A DNA stretch of 64,000 nt from Cepaea nemoralis. Taxonomy: Eukaryota > Mollusca > Gastropoda > Stylommatophora > Helicidae. Positions 25,785-35,930 of the stretch are shown one piece after another; the stretch's first letter is position 1; each line of letters starts with the position of its first letter. The notes below the pieces were generated by a model, which saw only the letters and a program-made list of their open reading frames with translations, was not told the origin of the DNA and searched no databases. The position numbers and the translations under genes are program-made. The DNA lies in NCBI GenBank assembly GCA_014155875.1, contig JACEFZ010027757.1, positions 62,001-126,000 on the forward strand. The letters are read 5' to 3'.

Positions 25785-25955
25785 CGTGGCTTAGGGGATA
25801 ATGAGACGGGCAGTTTCATAATTCCCAAACTTACCGCGTCGAGGGTTTGAAATCAGTCGCGGGCGGTTTGGAAGTAGAATTCTCTGCATTGTTCTCAACG
25901 GCATGAAACGTCAGCCTTTCAGAAAACAAAGGCAAACTAAAAATGTACTTGCATA
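25785..25955 (+). repeat. tRNA-headed SINE
   Basis: An A-box-like GTGGCTTAGGGG at 25788 and a B-box-like GGGTTTGAAATC at 25843 are spaced as in a tRNA promoter. A non-tRNA body follows to about 25955. Confidence 0.55.
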
Positions 25956-26076
25956 TCCTTTACAGGTCGTCGCAGACATCCCCAGCATTGTTTGGATAAA
26001 CAAAAATAGCCTTGTAAATCACAAAAAGCCAATAAATGTTGGGGTTGATTGCAAGGTCCTGTAAAGAACATGCAAC
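25956..26076. repeat. 121-bp imperfect foldback (MITE-like hairpin)
   Basis: CCTTTACAGG at the left edge pairs with CCTGTAAAG at the right. The inner arms (CCCCAGCATTGTTTGG against CCAATAAATGTTGGGG) also pair. It mimics an intron acceptor at 25965 but is better explained as a palindrome. Confidence 0.65.
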
Positions 26077-26140
26077 TAACCAACCAGGTATGACATAATG
26101 ACGTGTGTAAGCGTAAACTTCTGACATATATTCCATACAG

Positions 26141-26288
26141 ACCTGGGACTTTCGATGCTAACCAGATCAAGTCTCTAACCAAGGACGATCTACAAGCACC
26201 AACAAACTGTAGGAACGCCTTGGAGCATGTCCAAAGATTGGTCTTCTCTTCAGACTATCAAAACTGTAAACAAGCCAACGCAAATGGG
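26141..26288 (+). CDS. Putative exon D of unknown gene
   Basis: Acceptor TATTCCATACAG (AG at 26139-26140) and donor GGG|GTAATAATG. The 148-bp exon starts with one base completing a codon and ends in phase 0. It reads PGTFDANQIKSLTKDDLQAP and ends DYQNCKQANANG, with two NC motifs. It lies between a foldback and the 310-bp repeat and is the only unique open segment there. Function unknown. Confidence 0.45.
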
Positions 26289-26316
26289 GTAATAATGATA
26301 ATAATCTGTTTTTGTA

Positions 26317-26622
26317 TTGTGAAATGCATGTTCAGTAAAATGGCGGACAGTCGGTTGCTGAACTAGCTGGTTTTGCTGTAATGTGTGTGCAACTGCTGGT
26401 TTTCTAGTGACTGCATCCTCCATCAACTGTAAATTTAATGGTGGATTGTTGAATCGGTATTCTGGCAACGGCCTTATGTATGTATGCTTTTTCGCGATGT
26501 TGGTTTGTCGGAACTGCTGTCTGTTCCACTTTTCACAGTTATGAGCATTTAGTGTGATATTTACTGGCACAAGAACTAAACAGTATGGGATGACCCTTTG
26601 CCGTGAAGTTGGAACCGCGACT
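26317..26622 (+). repeat. Dispersed ~310-bp repeat, copy 2
   Basis: Same family and orientation as 13189-13502, about 80% identical by eye. Starts near ATTGTGAAATGCATG and ends at TTGGAACCGCGAC. It lies directly after exon D. Confidence 0.8.
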
Positions 26623-26902
26623 AACGACTAACTAACTAATCTGTGTCTCAATATGTTTCTTTCACCATTTAGTCATCATCATGTGCCCTGTCAGTTAGAG
26701 TAGGCTTTCGTGACTCTCCACAGATCTCGGTGCGTTGTGATCGGAATCACTTGCGTTAATACGCTCTCTCCATACCACCGTCTCAATGTGTTCATTTCTC
26801 GCAGTCAGCATCTGCTTCTTGTCCCACTGATGTTCCCAGTGGCAACGGCGTTTTCTAAAGGTTTCTTTCTCATAAGGAGCCCCGATGGCGAAGTGGCTAG
26901 AC

Positions 26903-28526
26903 CAGTGTTTCCCAACGTGGGGCCTACGCCCCACAGGGGGGCAATTCGATTGTTAAGGGGGGCAATTCGAAAATGGAAGAAATCGGCTGGATATAAATAA
27001 CAAAACGGGGAGACTTGAGACTGAAGTTAACTAAATTGGAACCGGACATAAAATCTCTTTGCAGCAAGCATCAAGCGCAAGGATCTCTTCTTCTTCTTCT
27101 TCTTCTTCTTCTTCTTCTTCTTCTTCTTCTTCTTCTTCTTCTTCTTCTTCTTCTTCTTCTTCTTCTTCTTCTTCTTCTTCAGCATTCCGAGCCATTGAGG
27201 TTCTTTGCTGCAGATACAAGCCGTCTCCATTCGTCTCTCTGGTTGACCTTCTCTTGCCAGTCGCTGATTCCAAGTGCTTGTAGGTCTGTATGTATATTAT
27301 CTCTCCACCGTCTTCTTGGTCTACCTCGGGGTCTACGGTCATTTATTTCCTGAGTGTAAGCGAGTTTTGTTTCCCTGTTATCTTCCATTCTTTCTATATG
27401 CCCCAGCCATTGCAGTCTATTAGCCTTCATGATACCAATGATTAGCGGGGACTTAAACAAATCATAAATGTCTTTGTTGCTTCTTCTTTTCCACTCTCCA
27501 CTTTGTGTATCCCTAATGGGCCGAAAGATGCGTCTTAAGACTTTGTTCTCAAAGGTTTGTAACAAGGCTTAGTCTCCTTTAGTTGTACTCCAGGTTTCAG
27601 AGCCATACAGCACAACTGGTCTGATCAGTGTTTTGTATATTGTGATCTTGGTGTTGCGAGATAGCGCATTTGATGTTAGCAACCATATGTGTTGTGTTGG
27701 TGCCCTCGTTTCATTGACTTCAGTTCTTTAAAAAACTTTCTGGATTCGTTTTTCTGGTGATTAGTTTCCATATCTTTGATTATATTGCTCATATATTCTC
27801 GCTTCTGCTGCCGAACTATTTTTGTAGCCTCTTTACATTCAGTTCTATATTGCTCTTCATTTTGAATGTTATTGATGTCAACCATAACTGTCTGGCACTC
27901 TTTTTCCTAATGACTGCTTCTTCTCATTTTTGATTGAACCATCTGTTCTTTCTATGCATGGTTAACACACCGAGACATTCTTCTGCGGTGGTTTGAATTG
28001 TATTCTTGATGTTCAACCAAGTTTGGTCAACGCTTTCCTCCAACGGGTTTTGTAGAGTTTCAAGTTTACATTTTATGTCATCTGCAAATTTCTCTTTGAC
28101 TGTAATTTCTTGTAGTTTTTCTCTGTTATATGTTGGGTGTAACCTCAGTGGTTTAGTATAGAAAGCTCTTTTAAGTTTTATTTTAAATTTTGCCCCAACG
28201 AGGAAGTGGTCGCTGTGACAAGGATCTCACTAAATTTAAATAATAAATAATTACTAATAATTAAAATAACTTCTAATATAGAAAAATCTTTCATTAAAAT
28301 TATTTTGTGCTTGAATTTCAGTTCTCCATTATATTTTTTGAAAATTTACTTACTGTGTTTGCTCAATAATGTCCTAGTGATTTCTTCCTAAAACCTATAA
28401 TTTAAGTTTCTTTAGTGAGCATTTCAATATTTGAATATTAAAAATTATGTATATGTTGGGGGGGGGGCATAAGAATTTTAGAGAGGATTAGGTGGGGCAT
28501 GGCACAAAAAAGGTTGGGAAACACTG
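26903..28526 (+). mobile_element. Internally deleted hAT transposon with nested LINE
   Basis: Terminal inverted repeats CAGTGTTTCCCAAC (26903-26916) and GTTGGGAAACACTG (28513-28526) are flanked by a perfect 8-bp duplication GGCTAGAC (26895-26902, 28527-28534), diagnostic of hAT. At 27010-27087 the plus strand encodes the transposase C terminus (LRLKLTKLEPDIKSLC, ZBED5/Buster-like). Its last codons are interrupted by the LINE at 27088-28219, and a stop codon follows just after the LINE. Most of the transposase is deleted. Confidence 0.92.
27088..28219 (-). mobile_element. LINE with internal RT deletion, nested in hAT
   Basis: Flanked by a 9-bp duplication AAGGATCTC (27079-27087, 28220-28228). 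The 3' tail is (GAA)n (27088-27180 as TTC). The C-terminal half (about 27181-27672) closely matches the LINE in the NACA pseudogene. The rest (about 27673-28219) encodes the endonuclease end and linker (SDHFLVGAKFKIK, PTYNREKLQEI), with frame breaks. The catalytic RT in between is missing. Confidence 0.9.
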
Positions 28527-28831
28527 GGCTAGACACTCGCTGTGGGCTCACTAGACAGGGGTTCCATCCGCAACGGGCCGATTCGGATTTTAACAACTGA
28601 CCTGGGCTCCCGAGTCGACCCAGCCTAAAATAGGTTACAGGAAATGTCGTGGTACGGCGGTTCTGTGCGTCTAGGGGAGAAGACTGATGATATCCTAGCG
28701 TCTACCCACTAGGCCGCGGCTGCTCCTGGGTTTCCGTTACCGTGTACGTACCCAAACGAGTTGGAATTTCGAATTGTTAAATTGTAATTGTTAATATTAA
28801 TAGTGCATGCTAACCTCTTCTGGTTTTATTT

Positions 28832-29215
28832 TTATTTTTTTTTAATTTTATTGTGTCCTACTGCTTTTGTCATGAAGCGCCGCAGAGTGAAGGCAGATGT
28901 AATTATCTGTGTTTGGCTTCGTCTTGTTGCTGGTACTAGTGTCATATTTGATGTCTTCACTGCCTCTTTTACTGCAACTAGCCAAAGCTTCCTGGGTCGT
29001 CCTCTCACTTTGTATCCCGATGTTCTCACGTAGATCACTCTAGCCTACGTTGGTCGTTGATCGTGTTCCATTCTAAATGAACGTCCAAACCATTTAATTC
29101 TTTGGTGTTCTGTAAAATCAGTAATAGGTGTTAACCTTACAATTGTTCGTAGTTATTCATGTGTCTCTCTATCTCTTCTTGTTCTTCCTGCTGCGTTTTT
29201 TTAAACATAGCCTCA
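28832..29215 (-). mobile_element. LINE C-terminal fragment
   Basis: Minus strand reads ITDFTEHQRIKWFGRSFRME, then KVRGRPRKLWLVAVKEAV, a LINE tail with one stop and frame breaks. A different family from the (GAA)n LINEs. Confidence 0.65.
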
Positions 29216-29525
29216 AATTATGTGATTGTACGCCTGTGTGTTTTAAGTACCGTGCTAACTTCTAGCACAGTTCTCCTGCACAGTTCGCGGCGACTGCAGT
29301 AGCCAGACGGCTTGAATTGTTCAGATTCAAAACCACCCTGTCCTACACTCAAGGCAGTATAGGCAATAATGGCACTTACCGCCATTTCGCTACTGACTGA
29401 TGATGATGATGTTGACCTATGTATACTGTTCTGTATGCTTTACTGCTGAGCTTAAATAACAAGTATATACCTAGACTGCGCGTTAATAAACTGAGTGAAC
29501 ATAATGAACTTTCTTGCATCCACAG

Positions 29526-29635
29526 AGAACCTACGCTGCCACTCAAGCTTGTAACGAACATACCCTCACGGTTCCTAGTGGGTCGCCTGAGAAGCCGACA
29601 CTTGTGCCGTACAAACTCAAGCTCCAGGGACCCAA
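29526..29635 (+). CDS. Putative exon E of unknown gene
   Basis: Acceptor TTCTTGCATCCACAG (to 29525) and donor CCCAA|GTAGGAG. The 110-bp exon starts in phase 0, matching the end of exon D, and ends in phase 2. It reads RTYAATQACNEHTLTVPSGS and ends PYKLKLQGP plus two bases of the next codon, which exon F completes. Without splicing the frame would stop at once (TAG), which supports the donor. Confidence 0.45.
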
Positions 29636-30243
29636 GTAGGAGCTGTGTTTGATTGTAGTAACGTTCCTTGTCCATATGTCTTTAGTGTGGTCAGTAGAGG
29701 TCATCTAGGTATATAGAACAAACGAACATATCATACAAAATATCAGATAAAAAAGGACCCACTTTCAATTAAATGCGATGGGATCATACGTCATCTAATT
29801 CGAAATTTCCCGTAACTGCCATAGATTTACATATCAATTTATAGTTAAAATATCAATACAGTAGTTTTCCCTATGCAACCCCCTTTAATTTGGTATATAA
29901 CACAACATGTCTGCTACCATATTAACAAATTTTGAGTCGTAACTGTGACAAGCCCCTACATCCCATTTTTCGCCATCCAGTTTTGTTTGGTCCAAACTTA
30001 CTTGTTGTTTAGCACTGAATCTGTTATTACTGCAGAGAAACAATGTCCTCATACAGGGATACACAGAAACATCAAAGAAAATAATAGTAATCAAAATATT
30101 TGGAGAAAGAGGAAGGAGCGGAAAAGGGAAAAAATGTTTGAAGCAGACATTCACAAATCTCTCACTGCGAGTATATCATACATAGAATTACATATAGAAT
30201 TACAGAGACTGGCAAATAATAAACATCAAAGAACTGATAGACA
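29636..30243. other. No recognisable gene (intron of candidate gene)
   Basis: Nothing identified. Confidence 0.5.
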
Positions 30244-30300
30244 CATGATAGACAACAAAGAAATAAACCTATCAATGCAAACTGTTGTGTTGTTTGTCCA

Positions 30301-31251
30301 TCAAGAATGATGATGACCATTCATTTCATCCAGTGGGGTTGAAGGTGTGGAGCCGTGGGTTCTAAGATGGCTGATAAGGCCTATTTTGGCTCGAAATGTT
30401 CTTTGACAATGTGGGCAAAGAATGCTTGACGTCTCTGGAGGAAGATTTCCTGCAGTGGTTTTTCTGTCCTGCCTTTTCTTCACAGCTCTTGCAGTCCTGG
30501 TTGCCTCACATATGACTGCACCTTTGTGCAATGATGCACGCCACGAATTTCGGTCTCTGGCTGCAGCCTCCCAGGTGTCATGATGAATTCCAAAAGCATT
30601 CAGTGAAATTTTCAGAGTGTCTTTAAAACGTTTCCTCTGGCCACCTTGGGAGCGTTTACCACAACGCAGTTCGCTGTAGAAAATTCGTTTAGGGAGCCTG
30701 TGATCTGGCATGCGAGTCAAGTGACCAGCCCAGCGAATCTGATTCTTCATCAGTAGAGTGTGGATACTGGGCATGGATGCTCTTTCTAGGACTTCAGTGT
30801 CTGGAATCTTGTCTTGCCATTTAATCTTCAGGAGCTTCCTTAGGCAGACTGTGTGGAAGTGGTTTAATTTCCTAGCGTGTCGCTGATAAACAGTCCAGGT
30901 TTCACAAGCATATAGCAGTGTGGATAATACAACTGCTTTGTAGACTTTTAGCTTTGTTTGCAGGCTTATTCCAGTTCTGTCCCATACATTCTTGTACAGT
31001 CTGCCAAAGGCTGCACTGGCCTTGGAGATTCTTGCATTCACTTCGTCATCGATTGTGGCAGCTTGTGACACGGTGCTGCCAAGATAGGTGAATTTGTCCA
31101 CAACACTTAGTCTATGATCATTCACTTTGATATTCGGCACAGTGTGATTATTCCCTGGAGCTGGCTGGTACATAACTACAGTCTTCTCCAAGTTGATATT
31201 GAGCCCAAAGTTGGCACAGGCATGTGAGAAAGCTGAAACATTATGTTGCAT
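30301..31251 (-). CDS. LINE pol, part 2 (RT thumb and C-terminal zinc finger)
   Basis: Same frame as part 1, separated only by the amber codon and two sense codons. It contains GLNINLEKTVVMYQPAPG, FTYLGSTVS and LLYACETWTVY, then the tail IRWAGHLTRMPDHRLPKRI. A C2H2-like finger near the end (CPHCQRTFRAKIGLISHLRTH, read without the last residue) is typical of one animal LINE group. It ends MNGHHHS. The frame has no other defect. Confidence 0.9.
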   Translation of the reverse strand: MQHNVSAFSHACANFGLNINLEKTVVMYQPAPGNNHTVPNIKVNDHRLSVVDKFTYLGSTVSQAATIDDEVNARISKASAAFGRLYKNVWDRTGISLQTKLKVYKAVVLSTLLYACETWTVYQRHARKLNHFHTVCLRKLLKIKWQDKIPDTEVLERASMPSIHTLLMKNQIRWAGHLTRMPDHRLPKRIFYSELRCGKRSQGGQRKRFKDTLKISLNAFGIHHDTWEAAARDRNSWRASLHKGAVICEATRTARAVKKRQDRKTTAGNLPPETSSILCPHCQRTFRAKIGLISHLRTHGSTPSTPLDEMNGHHHS

Positions 31252-31257
31252 GTCCGC

Positions 31258-33066
31258 CTATGAGTTGGCGTATAGAGCGCAATCATCAGCAAACAGGAGC
31301 TCTCTGACGGTGCCGCTGTTAATTTTGGTTTTAGCTTTCAGCCTTTTGAGATTGAATAACTTTCCATCCATACGGTAGTTGATGTCTATTCCAATGTCGT
31401 CGTTCTCGAAGGCATTCATCAACATGGCTGAAAACATGAGGCTGAACAGTGTTGGTGCCAGGACACATCCTTGCTTCACTCCATTGGTGACAGGAAAGGG
31501 TTCAGACAGTTCACCATTTTCCTGTACTCTTGCCTGCATGCCGTCATGAAATAGCCGCACTATTTGGACAAACTTTCGTGGACAGCCATATTTTGCCATA
31601 ATCTTCCACAGTCCTTCTCTGCTGACTGTATCAAAAGCCTTGGTAAGGTCAATGAAAGTGGAGAACATTTCGCAGTTCTGTTCCTGACATTTCTCTTGCA
31701 GCTGCCTTGCAGCGAAAATCATGTCAACAGTTCCACGTTCTTTTCTGAAGCCACATTGACTCTCAGGAAGAAGACCTTGATCGAGATGGGCTGTGAGGCG
31801 ATTGAGAAGAATTCTGGCGAGTATCTTCCCTGCAATTGAAAGCAAGGAGATGCCTCGGTGGTTGTCACAGGATTGGCGGTTTCCTTTACGTTTGTAAAGG
31901 TGGACTATTGACGCGTCCTTAAAATCTTGTGGCATGGTCTCGTTCATCCATATGTTTGTGAAGACTTGGTGAAGCTGCTCTGTTAGGACCGGCCCACCTG
32001 CCTTGTATATCTCTGCTGGGATGGAGTCAGGACCAGGTGCCTTGCCGCTGGAGAGTTGCTGGATGGCTTTGTTTATTTCCACTATGGTTGGCAGGTCATC
32101 AAGTGTCTCATTGGTGGGAACTTGAGGAAGGCAGTTGATGGTTTCATCATCGAAGAAGGAAGTTGCGTTTAAGATTTTGCTGAAATGCTCTGCCCAGCGT
32201 TGGAGGATTTCTTTCTTATCGGTGAACAATGTTCCCCCGTCTGCACTGAGGAGGGGAACTATGCCTGGTGATGAAGGACCATAGACCGCTTTCAGTGAGT
32301 CGTAGAAGTTTTTCATATCATGTCTGTCAGCAAAGCCCTGAATTTCATCAGCTTTGCTGCTCAGCCAGGAGTCCCGCATGTGCCGAAGTTTCTGCTGCAC
32401 TACTCTCTGAATGTTCTTGAAAGCATCTTTTTTTGATGTTGACTTTGGGTCATTCAAATGTGCCTTGAGGAGAAGATGTTTCTCGGCCAGCAATTGGTTG
32501 ATGTCTTCGGAATTTTCATCAAACCAGTCTTTATGGTTTCGGGGGGCTGGCCCCAGGATTTCCATAGCAGTATTGTAAATGGTGTCCTTTAGGGCTCTCC
32601 ATTCTGTTTCTGTATCCTGTTTAGCTTCAGCATTGGGCTTGAGGCGGTCTTCCAGCATATTTTCAAATGACTGCTGCATTTTCTTGCTGTTTAGGCGGGT
32701 GACATTTAGCTTTGTTTGCATTTTCGCTCCTTGAGGACGCCGTGGTGGCCTGATGTGGATGTTCATTTTCGAGACAATGAGACGATGGTCTGTCCAACAT
32801 TCGGCACCACACATGGATTTTGTCACTCGAACGTCTTGTCTGTCACTCCTCCTGACGATGACATAGTCAATGAGGTTGGATGAAGAATGACTTGCGCGAT
32901 GACTTGGATTAAAGTGAGGAAGAGTTGCGCAATTCGTCGACCTCACTCTCTCGCCTGAGTCCATCTGAGTCCAGTGGCAAGACAAGTCGAGACGATTGGA
33001 GACGAATACAGGTGCAGTGGATGACCAGGGCGCTCTACGTGCCTTGCCGTGCTCATTACGTTCCAC
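31258..33066 (-). CDS. LINE pol, part 1 (endonuclease end and reverse transcriptase)
   Basis: 602 codons. It opens with an odd N terminus, then the last part of an APE-type endonuclease (LIDYVIVRRSDRQ, GAECWTDHRLIVSK). RT motifs follow in order: SSGKAPGPDSIPAEIYKAGG, HRGISLLSIAGKILARILLN, QCGFRKERGTVDMIF, catalytic FIDLTKAFDTV, NGVKQGCVLAPTLFS and catalytic LLFADDCALYA. It stops at TAG (31258-31260) just three residues after that core, with the frame continuing at once in the next entry. The product would lack thumb and tail, so the copy is inactive unless the stop is read through. Confidence 0.9.
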   Translation of the reverse strand: MERNEHGKARRAPWSSTAPVFVSNRLDLSCHWTQMDSGERVRSTNCATLPHFNPSHRASHSSSNLIDYVIVRRSDRQDVRVTKSMCGAECWTDHRLIVSKMNIHIRPPRRPQGAKMQTKLNVTRLNSKKMQQSFENMLEDRLKPNAEAKQDTETEWRALKDTIYNTAMEILGPAPRNHKDWFDENSEDINQLLAEKHLLLKAHLNDPKSTSKKDAFKNIQRVVQQKLRHMRDSWLSSKADEIQGFADRHDMKNFYDSLKAVYGPSSPGIVPLLSADGGTLFTDKKEILQRWAEHFSKILNATSFFDDETINCLPQVPTNETLDDLPTIVEINKAIQQLSSGKAPGPDSIPAEIYKAGGPVLTEQLHQVFTNIWMNETMPQDFKDASIVHLYKRKGNRQSCDNHRGISLLSIAGKILARILLNRLTAHLDQGLLPESQCGFRKERGTVDMIFAARQLQEKCQEQNCEMFSTFIDLTKAFDTVSREGLWKIMAKYGCPRKFVQIVRLFHDGMQARVQENGELSEPFPVTNGVKQGCVLAPTLFSLMFSAMLMNAFENDDIGIDINYRMDGKLFNLKRLKAKTKINSGTVRELLFADDCALYANS

Positions 33067-33653
33067 AACGCTTTGCAGGTAAACGCCGTCTTGCCCGTTG
33101 AATCAGGAATGATTTCTTCCGCGCAGTCTGCCGAATCCTGTCTTCACATGCTGGGTAGGCATACCCTAGTTTACCTCTTGGTTTGACACCAAATCGGATA
33201 CCCATGCCTGGTTTAGCCAGCCTCTCACAGCTGTTGCCCGGGGGGTGGCCGCTGTCGCATGCTGACAGCTACTAGGAGCCACAGGCACGAGCTGGGTGTC
33301 AGACTTGGACCAGAGGGGGATGGGTCCTGAAAGGACATGAGAGCCATCCTTACCAAAGGTGCTACCAATGCCTGACACCCCGTACCCCCCAATGCAAACT
33401 AAGAGGCGCATGATAGACAACAAAAAAATAAACCTATCAATGCAAACTAACGGACACAATAGACAACAAAGACGTGAAATAACCTGCAACTTGGCGACCA
33501 GTCAACTGCCGAAATACTTGATTCTGGTCACGATGACGATGATGATGATATTTGTTGAAGCTAAACCTCCAGAAATATGTGCAGCTCGTGAACAGAACTA
33601 AACAAACTAATCATTCACCAACTAAAGTTGAGAAAAAGATGCTTGCTCTAGAT

Positions 33654-33830
33654 CAGTGGTTTTCAGCCTTTTTTGGCCCATGCACCCCTTCATCATATGT
33701 TCTAAATGGTACCCCCCCCCCCCCGCACTTCCTATTTCCTCCCTATAACACCCCCCCCCCCCCCCGCCACTACACAGTATACGCAAAAACGGAAGCTAAA
33801 TTTAATAACACAAACTAGAACAAGTCTAGA
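33654..33830 (+). mobile_element. Possible hAT terminal fragment with C-homopolymers
   Basis: CAGTGGTTTTCAGCC at 33654 resembles hAT terminal repeats, and CTCTAGAT precedes it. No partner end was found in the window. C-runs of 14-17 follow at about 33713-33770 and 34010. Confidence 0.35.
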
Positions 33831-34430
33831 CATCTAAATAAAATGTGATTTGCGGGTGTACTTACGTTATAAAACGAATTTCAGAAGGGCTAGACTTACA
33901 GAACCGTAAAGTATGGACGGAAAACCAATATCAAGTAATCGGTTCTTGTATTAACGCGATCTTGAAACAATCTTAATTCCCCCCACCCACCTCCTGAAAA
34001 CGTTAGAATCCCCCCCCCCCCCCCGGAAAGATATCATAATAGTATAAAGAGTGCTAAAGAAAGAGAGGACGATCTAACATGAAGTTCGTAATTCTGCACA
34101 CCGTGTTCGAAACACGGTGTAATTGGTGTGTGTGTGGGTTTATGTGTATAAGTGTATGTGTATGTGTGTGAGGGTGTATGTGTTGGTGTCTGTATGGATG
34201 CGTGTGTGTGTGTGATGTTTTGTCAATATAATTGTGTCCGAGAACCCCCCACCCCCCTCTCTCTCTCTCCCTTTCCCCAAACACGCAGCTAACGTGTAAG
34301 TTTTAGGGACGAGTATAATTGTCTATGGCAATGCCAAACTTAACTGCGTTGACATAGTGGATAGTGCCTCCGCCTGCCAAGACAGTAGTCAGAATTCAGT
34401 TGCCAGCAGTGGCAAGGTTGATTGGTCCCA
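33831..34430. other. No gene; GT-rich microsatellite inside
   Basis: An imperfect (GT)n occupies about 34117-34222 and a short (CT)n lies at 34257-34270. Nothing else identified. Confidence 0.6.
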
Positions 34431-34615
34431 CCTTGTATAGCTCTATGAGTCGACCCAGTACAGTTCTATGAGTCCACCCAGTATAGCTCTAGGGGTCCAC
34501 CCAGTAAAACTCTAGGGGTCCACCCAGTATAGCTCTAGGGGTCGACCCAGTATAGCTCTAGGGGTCCACCCAGTATAGCTCTAGGGGTCCACCCAGTATA
34601 GCTCTAGGAAGAGAC
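34431..34615. repeat. 23-bp tandem repeat, about 8 units
   Basis: The unit TAGCTCTAGGGGTCCACCC plus AGTA repeats with few changes. Confidence 0.93.
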
Positions 34616-35079
34616 CTGGCCAGCCTACCTCAAATGTAGTGGTCTGAAGTATGATAAAGTTTCACGTTCCAAAGGCGACAACTTCTATGCGACTGCCATA
34701 GCCCTGTGCTGCAATGTAGACTACAGAAGATCAAACAATTGCAACAGATGACAACGGGACTTTGTAATACCTCCAGAGTTTGCACACTAGTATACAATCA
34801 ATTAATGAAAGTGGACATTCCAGTCCAGGTTGATTCTCTTATACGTATAGGAAAGCTCGGAGTGATGTGATGCAAGTTATTGATTCAGCTTAACTCAAGA
34901 AACTGCTAACATTTCTGGCGAAGATCGTTGCAATTATAATACAAGATCCCGGTTTAAATAGATAAAACATTTTCAAGTGTTACTTAGTACCCACATACAA
35001 GTTACATATATCAATCAATGATATATTACCTACAATGGACAGCTGAAACAGAACCTAACTTGTGCCATTTCTGTTACAG
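34616..35079. other. No recognisable gene (intron of candidate gene)
   Basis: Ends in a strong acceptor, TTTCTGTTACAG. Nothing else identified. Confidence 0.5.
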
Positions 35080-35125
35080 GTACCCGCTGGAGAACGCTCC
35101 TCAGAATTATAAGTGTAACTGTTGA
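35080..35125 (+). CDS. Putative terminal exon F of unknown gene
   Basis: After the strong acceptor at 35068-35079, one base completes the codon left open by exon E. The frame then reads YPLENAPQNYKCNC and stops at TGA 35123-35125. The phase match and strong acceptor are the support; the short length keeps confidence moderate. A 3' UTR with AATAAA at 35687 follows. Confidence 0.45.
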
Positions 35126-35715
35126 TAACACAGGCGACTAAAGGAGACAAGTGTGATAACACAAGATATTGAGCGAGATAAATGAGATAACACAAGCGAC
35201 TGAGGAAAACAAATGAGACAACTCAAGTGGCTGAGGGAGACAACTTCTCAAACACGAAGCATATCTAAAGATCTGTTTAATTCATCATTTACCTCCCTTA
35301 ACTATGAAAAAAGAACTTGACAATATTTAGAACACATCTTTTATTACACTATCACTGAAAGTTACGTAAGCACACTGTTGTATTACCACATCTATTACTA
35401 CGCTGTTACTGAAGGTGACATAAGTTCAATACTGTATTATCACACTTTCCATTAAGCTACCACTGAAACTTACATAAGTAAAATGTTGTATTATCACATC
35501 TTCCATTACGCTACCACGGAAAGTTACATAAGACACTGTTGCACTATAAATGAAAGTTACATAAGTACGCTGTTGTGTTATCACATCATTTATTACGCTC
35601 TCACTGAAAGTTGCAATTAAACAAACAAAACAGTAATTTGTTTTCAGAATTCCATTGTGGTGTTTTTATTTATTTACTGTTTTGGAAATAAATGTGATTA
35701 ATGCAACCTAAAGAC
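35126..35715 (+). promoter_or_regulatory. Candidate 3' UTR with AATAAA signal
   Basis: Non-coding sequence after the exon F stop. AATAAA at 35687-35692 sits in a T-rich context, a plausible polyadenylation signal. Confidence 0.4.
35335..35620. repeat. ~54-bp tandem repeat, about 5 degenerate units
   Basis: The units share CATTACGCTACCACTGAAAG, TTACATAAGTA and TGTTGTATTATCACAT. It lies within the candidate 3' UTR. Confidence 0.85.
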
Positions 35716-35930
35716 TATATTCATGACATTCATCGTAAGCCTTGATCAGCAACTGGTGTAGGATCGAAGCTCCAACAGGCGGACAGTTTGCAGATCCAGC
35801 AGCTTCTGCAGCATGTCTTGTTCCAGAGGTATTGGTGTTACCTTTTCTCTGGAGTAAACTAGGCAGACCGAGAGAGGGATCATGCAGCATGGACAACACT
35901 GGGTGTCTGAATGCAGGGTGTGAGCTAAGG

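Larger units (their letters stand above)
26875..28720 (+). repeat. tRNA-headed SINE split by a hAT element
   Basis: The A box TGGCGAAGTGG (26886-26896, exact consensus) lies left of the hAT insertion and the B-box-like GGTTCCATCC (28559-28568) lies right of it. Without the insert the boxes would be about 30 bp apart, normal for tRNA. The SINE body continues to roughly 28720. Confidence 0.7.
30284..33408 (-). mobile_element. Near-complete LINE with a 40-bp target duplication
   Basis: A 3125-bp minus-strand non-LTR retrotransposon. Direct repeats of 40 bp flank it (30244-30283 and 33409-33448), differing at one position. It has a 5' UTR-like leader (about 33067-33408), a pol frame broken by one TAG, and a short 3' end with no poly(A). 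The endonuclease is mostly missing; only its end with LIDYVIVRR and WTDHRLI remains. Confidence 0.9.

Noticed and set aside
25966..26066. Possible exon after TTTACAG at 25965
   Set aside because: The segment pairs with itself as a 121-bp foldback. The acceptor-like sequence is part of the palindrome and the phase does not fit exon D.
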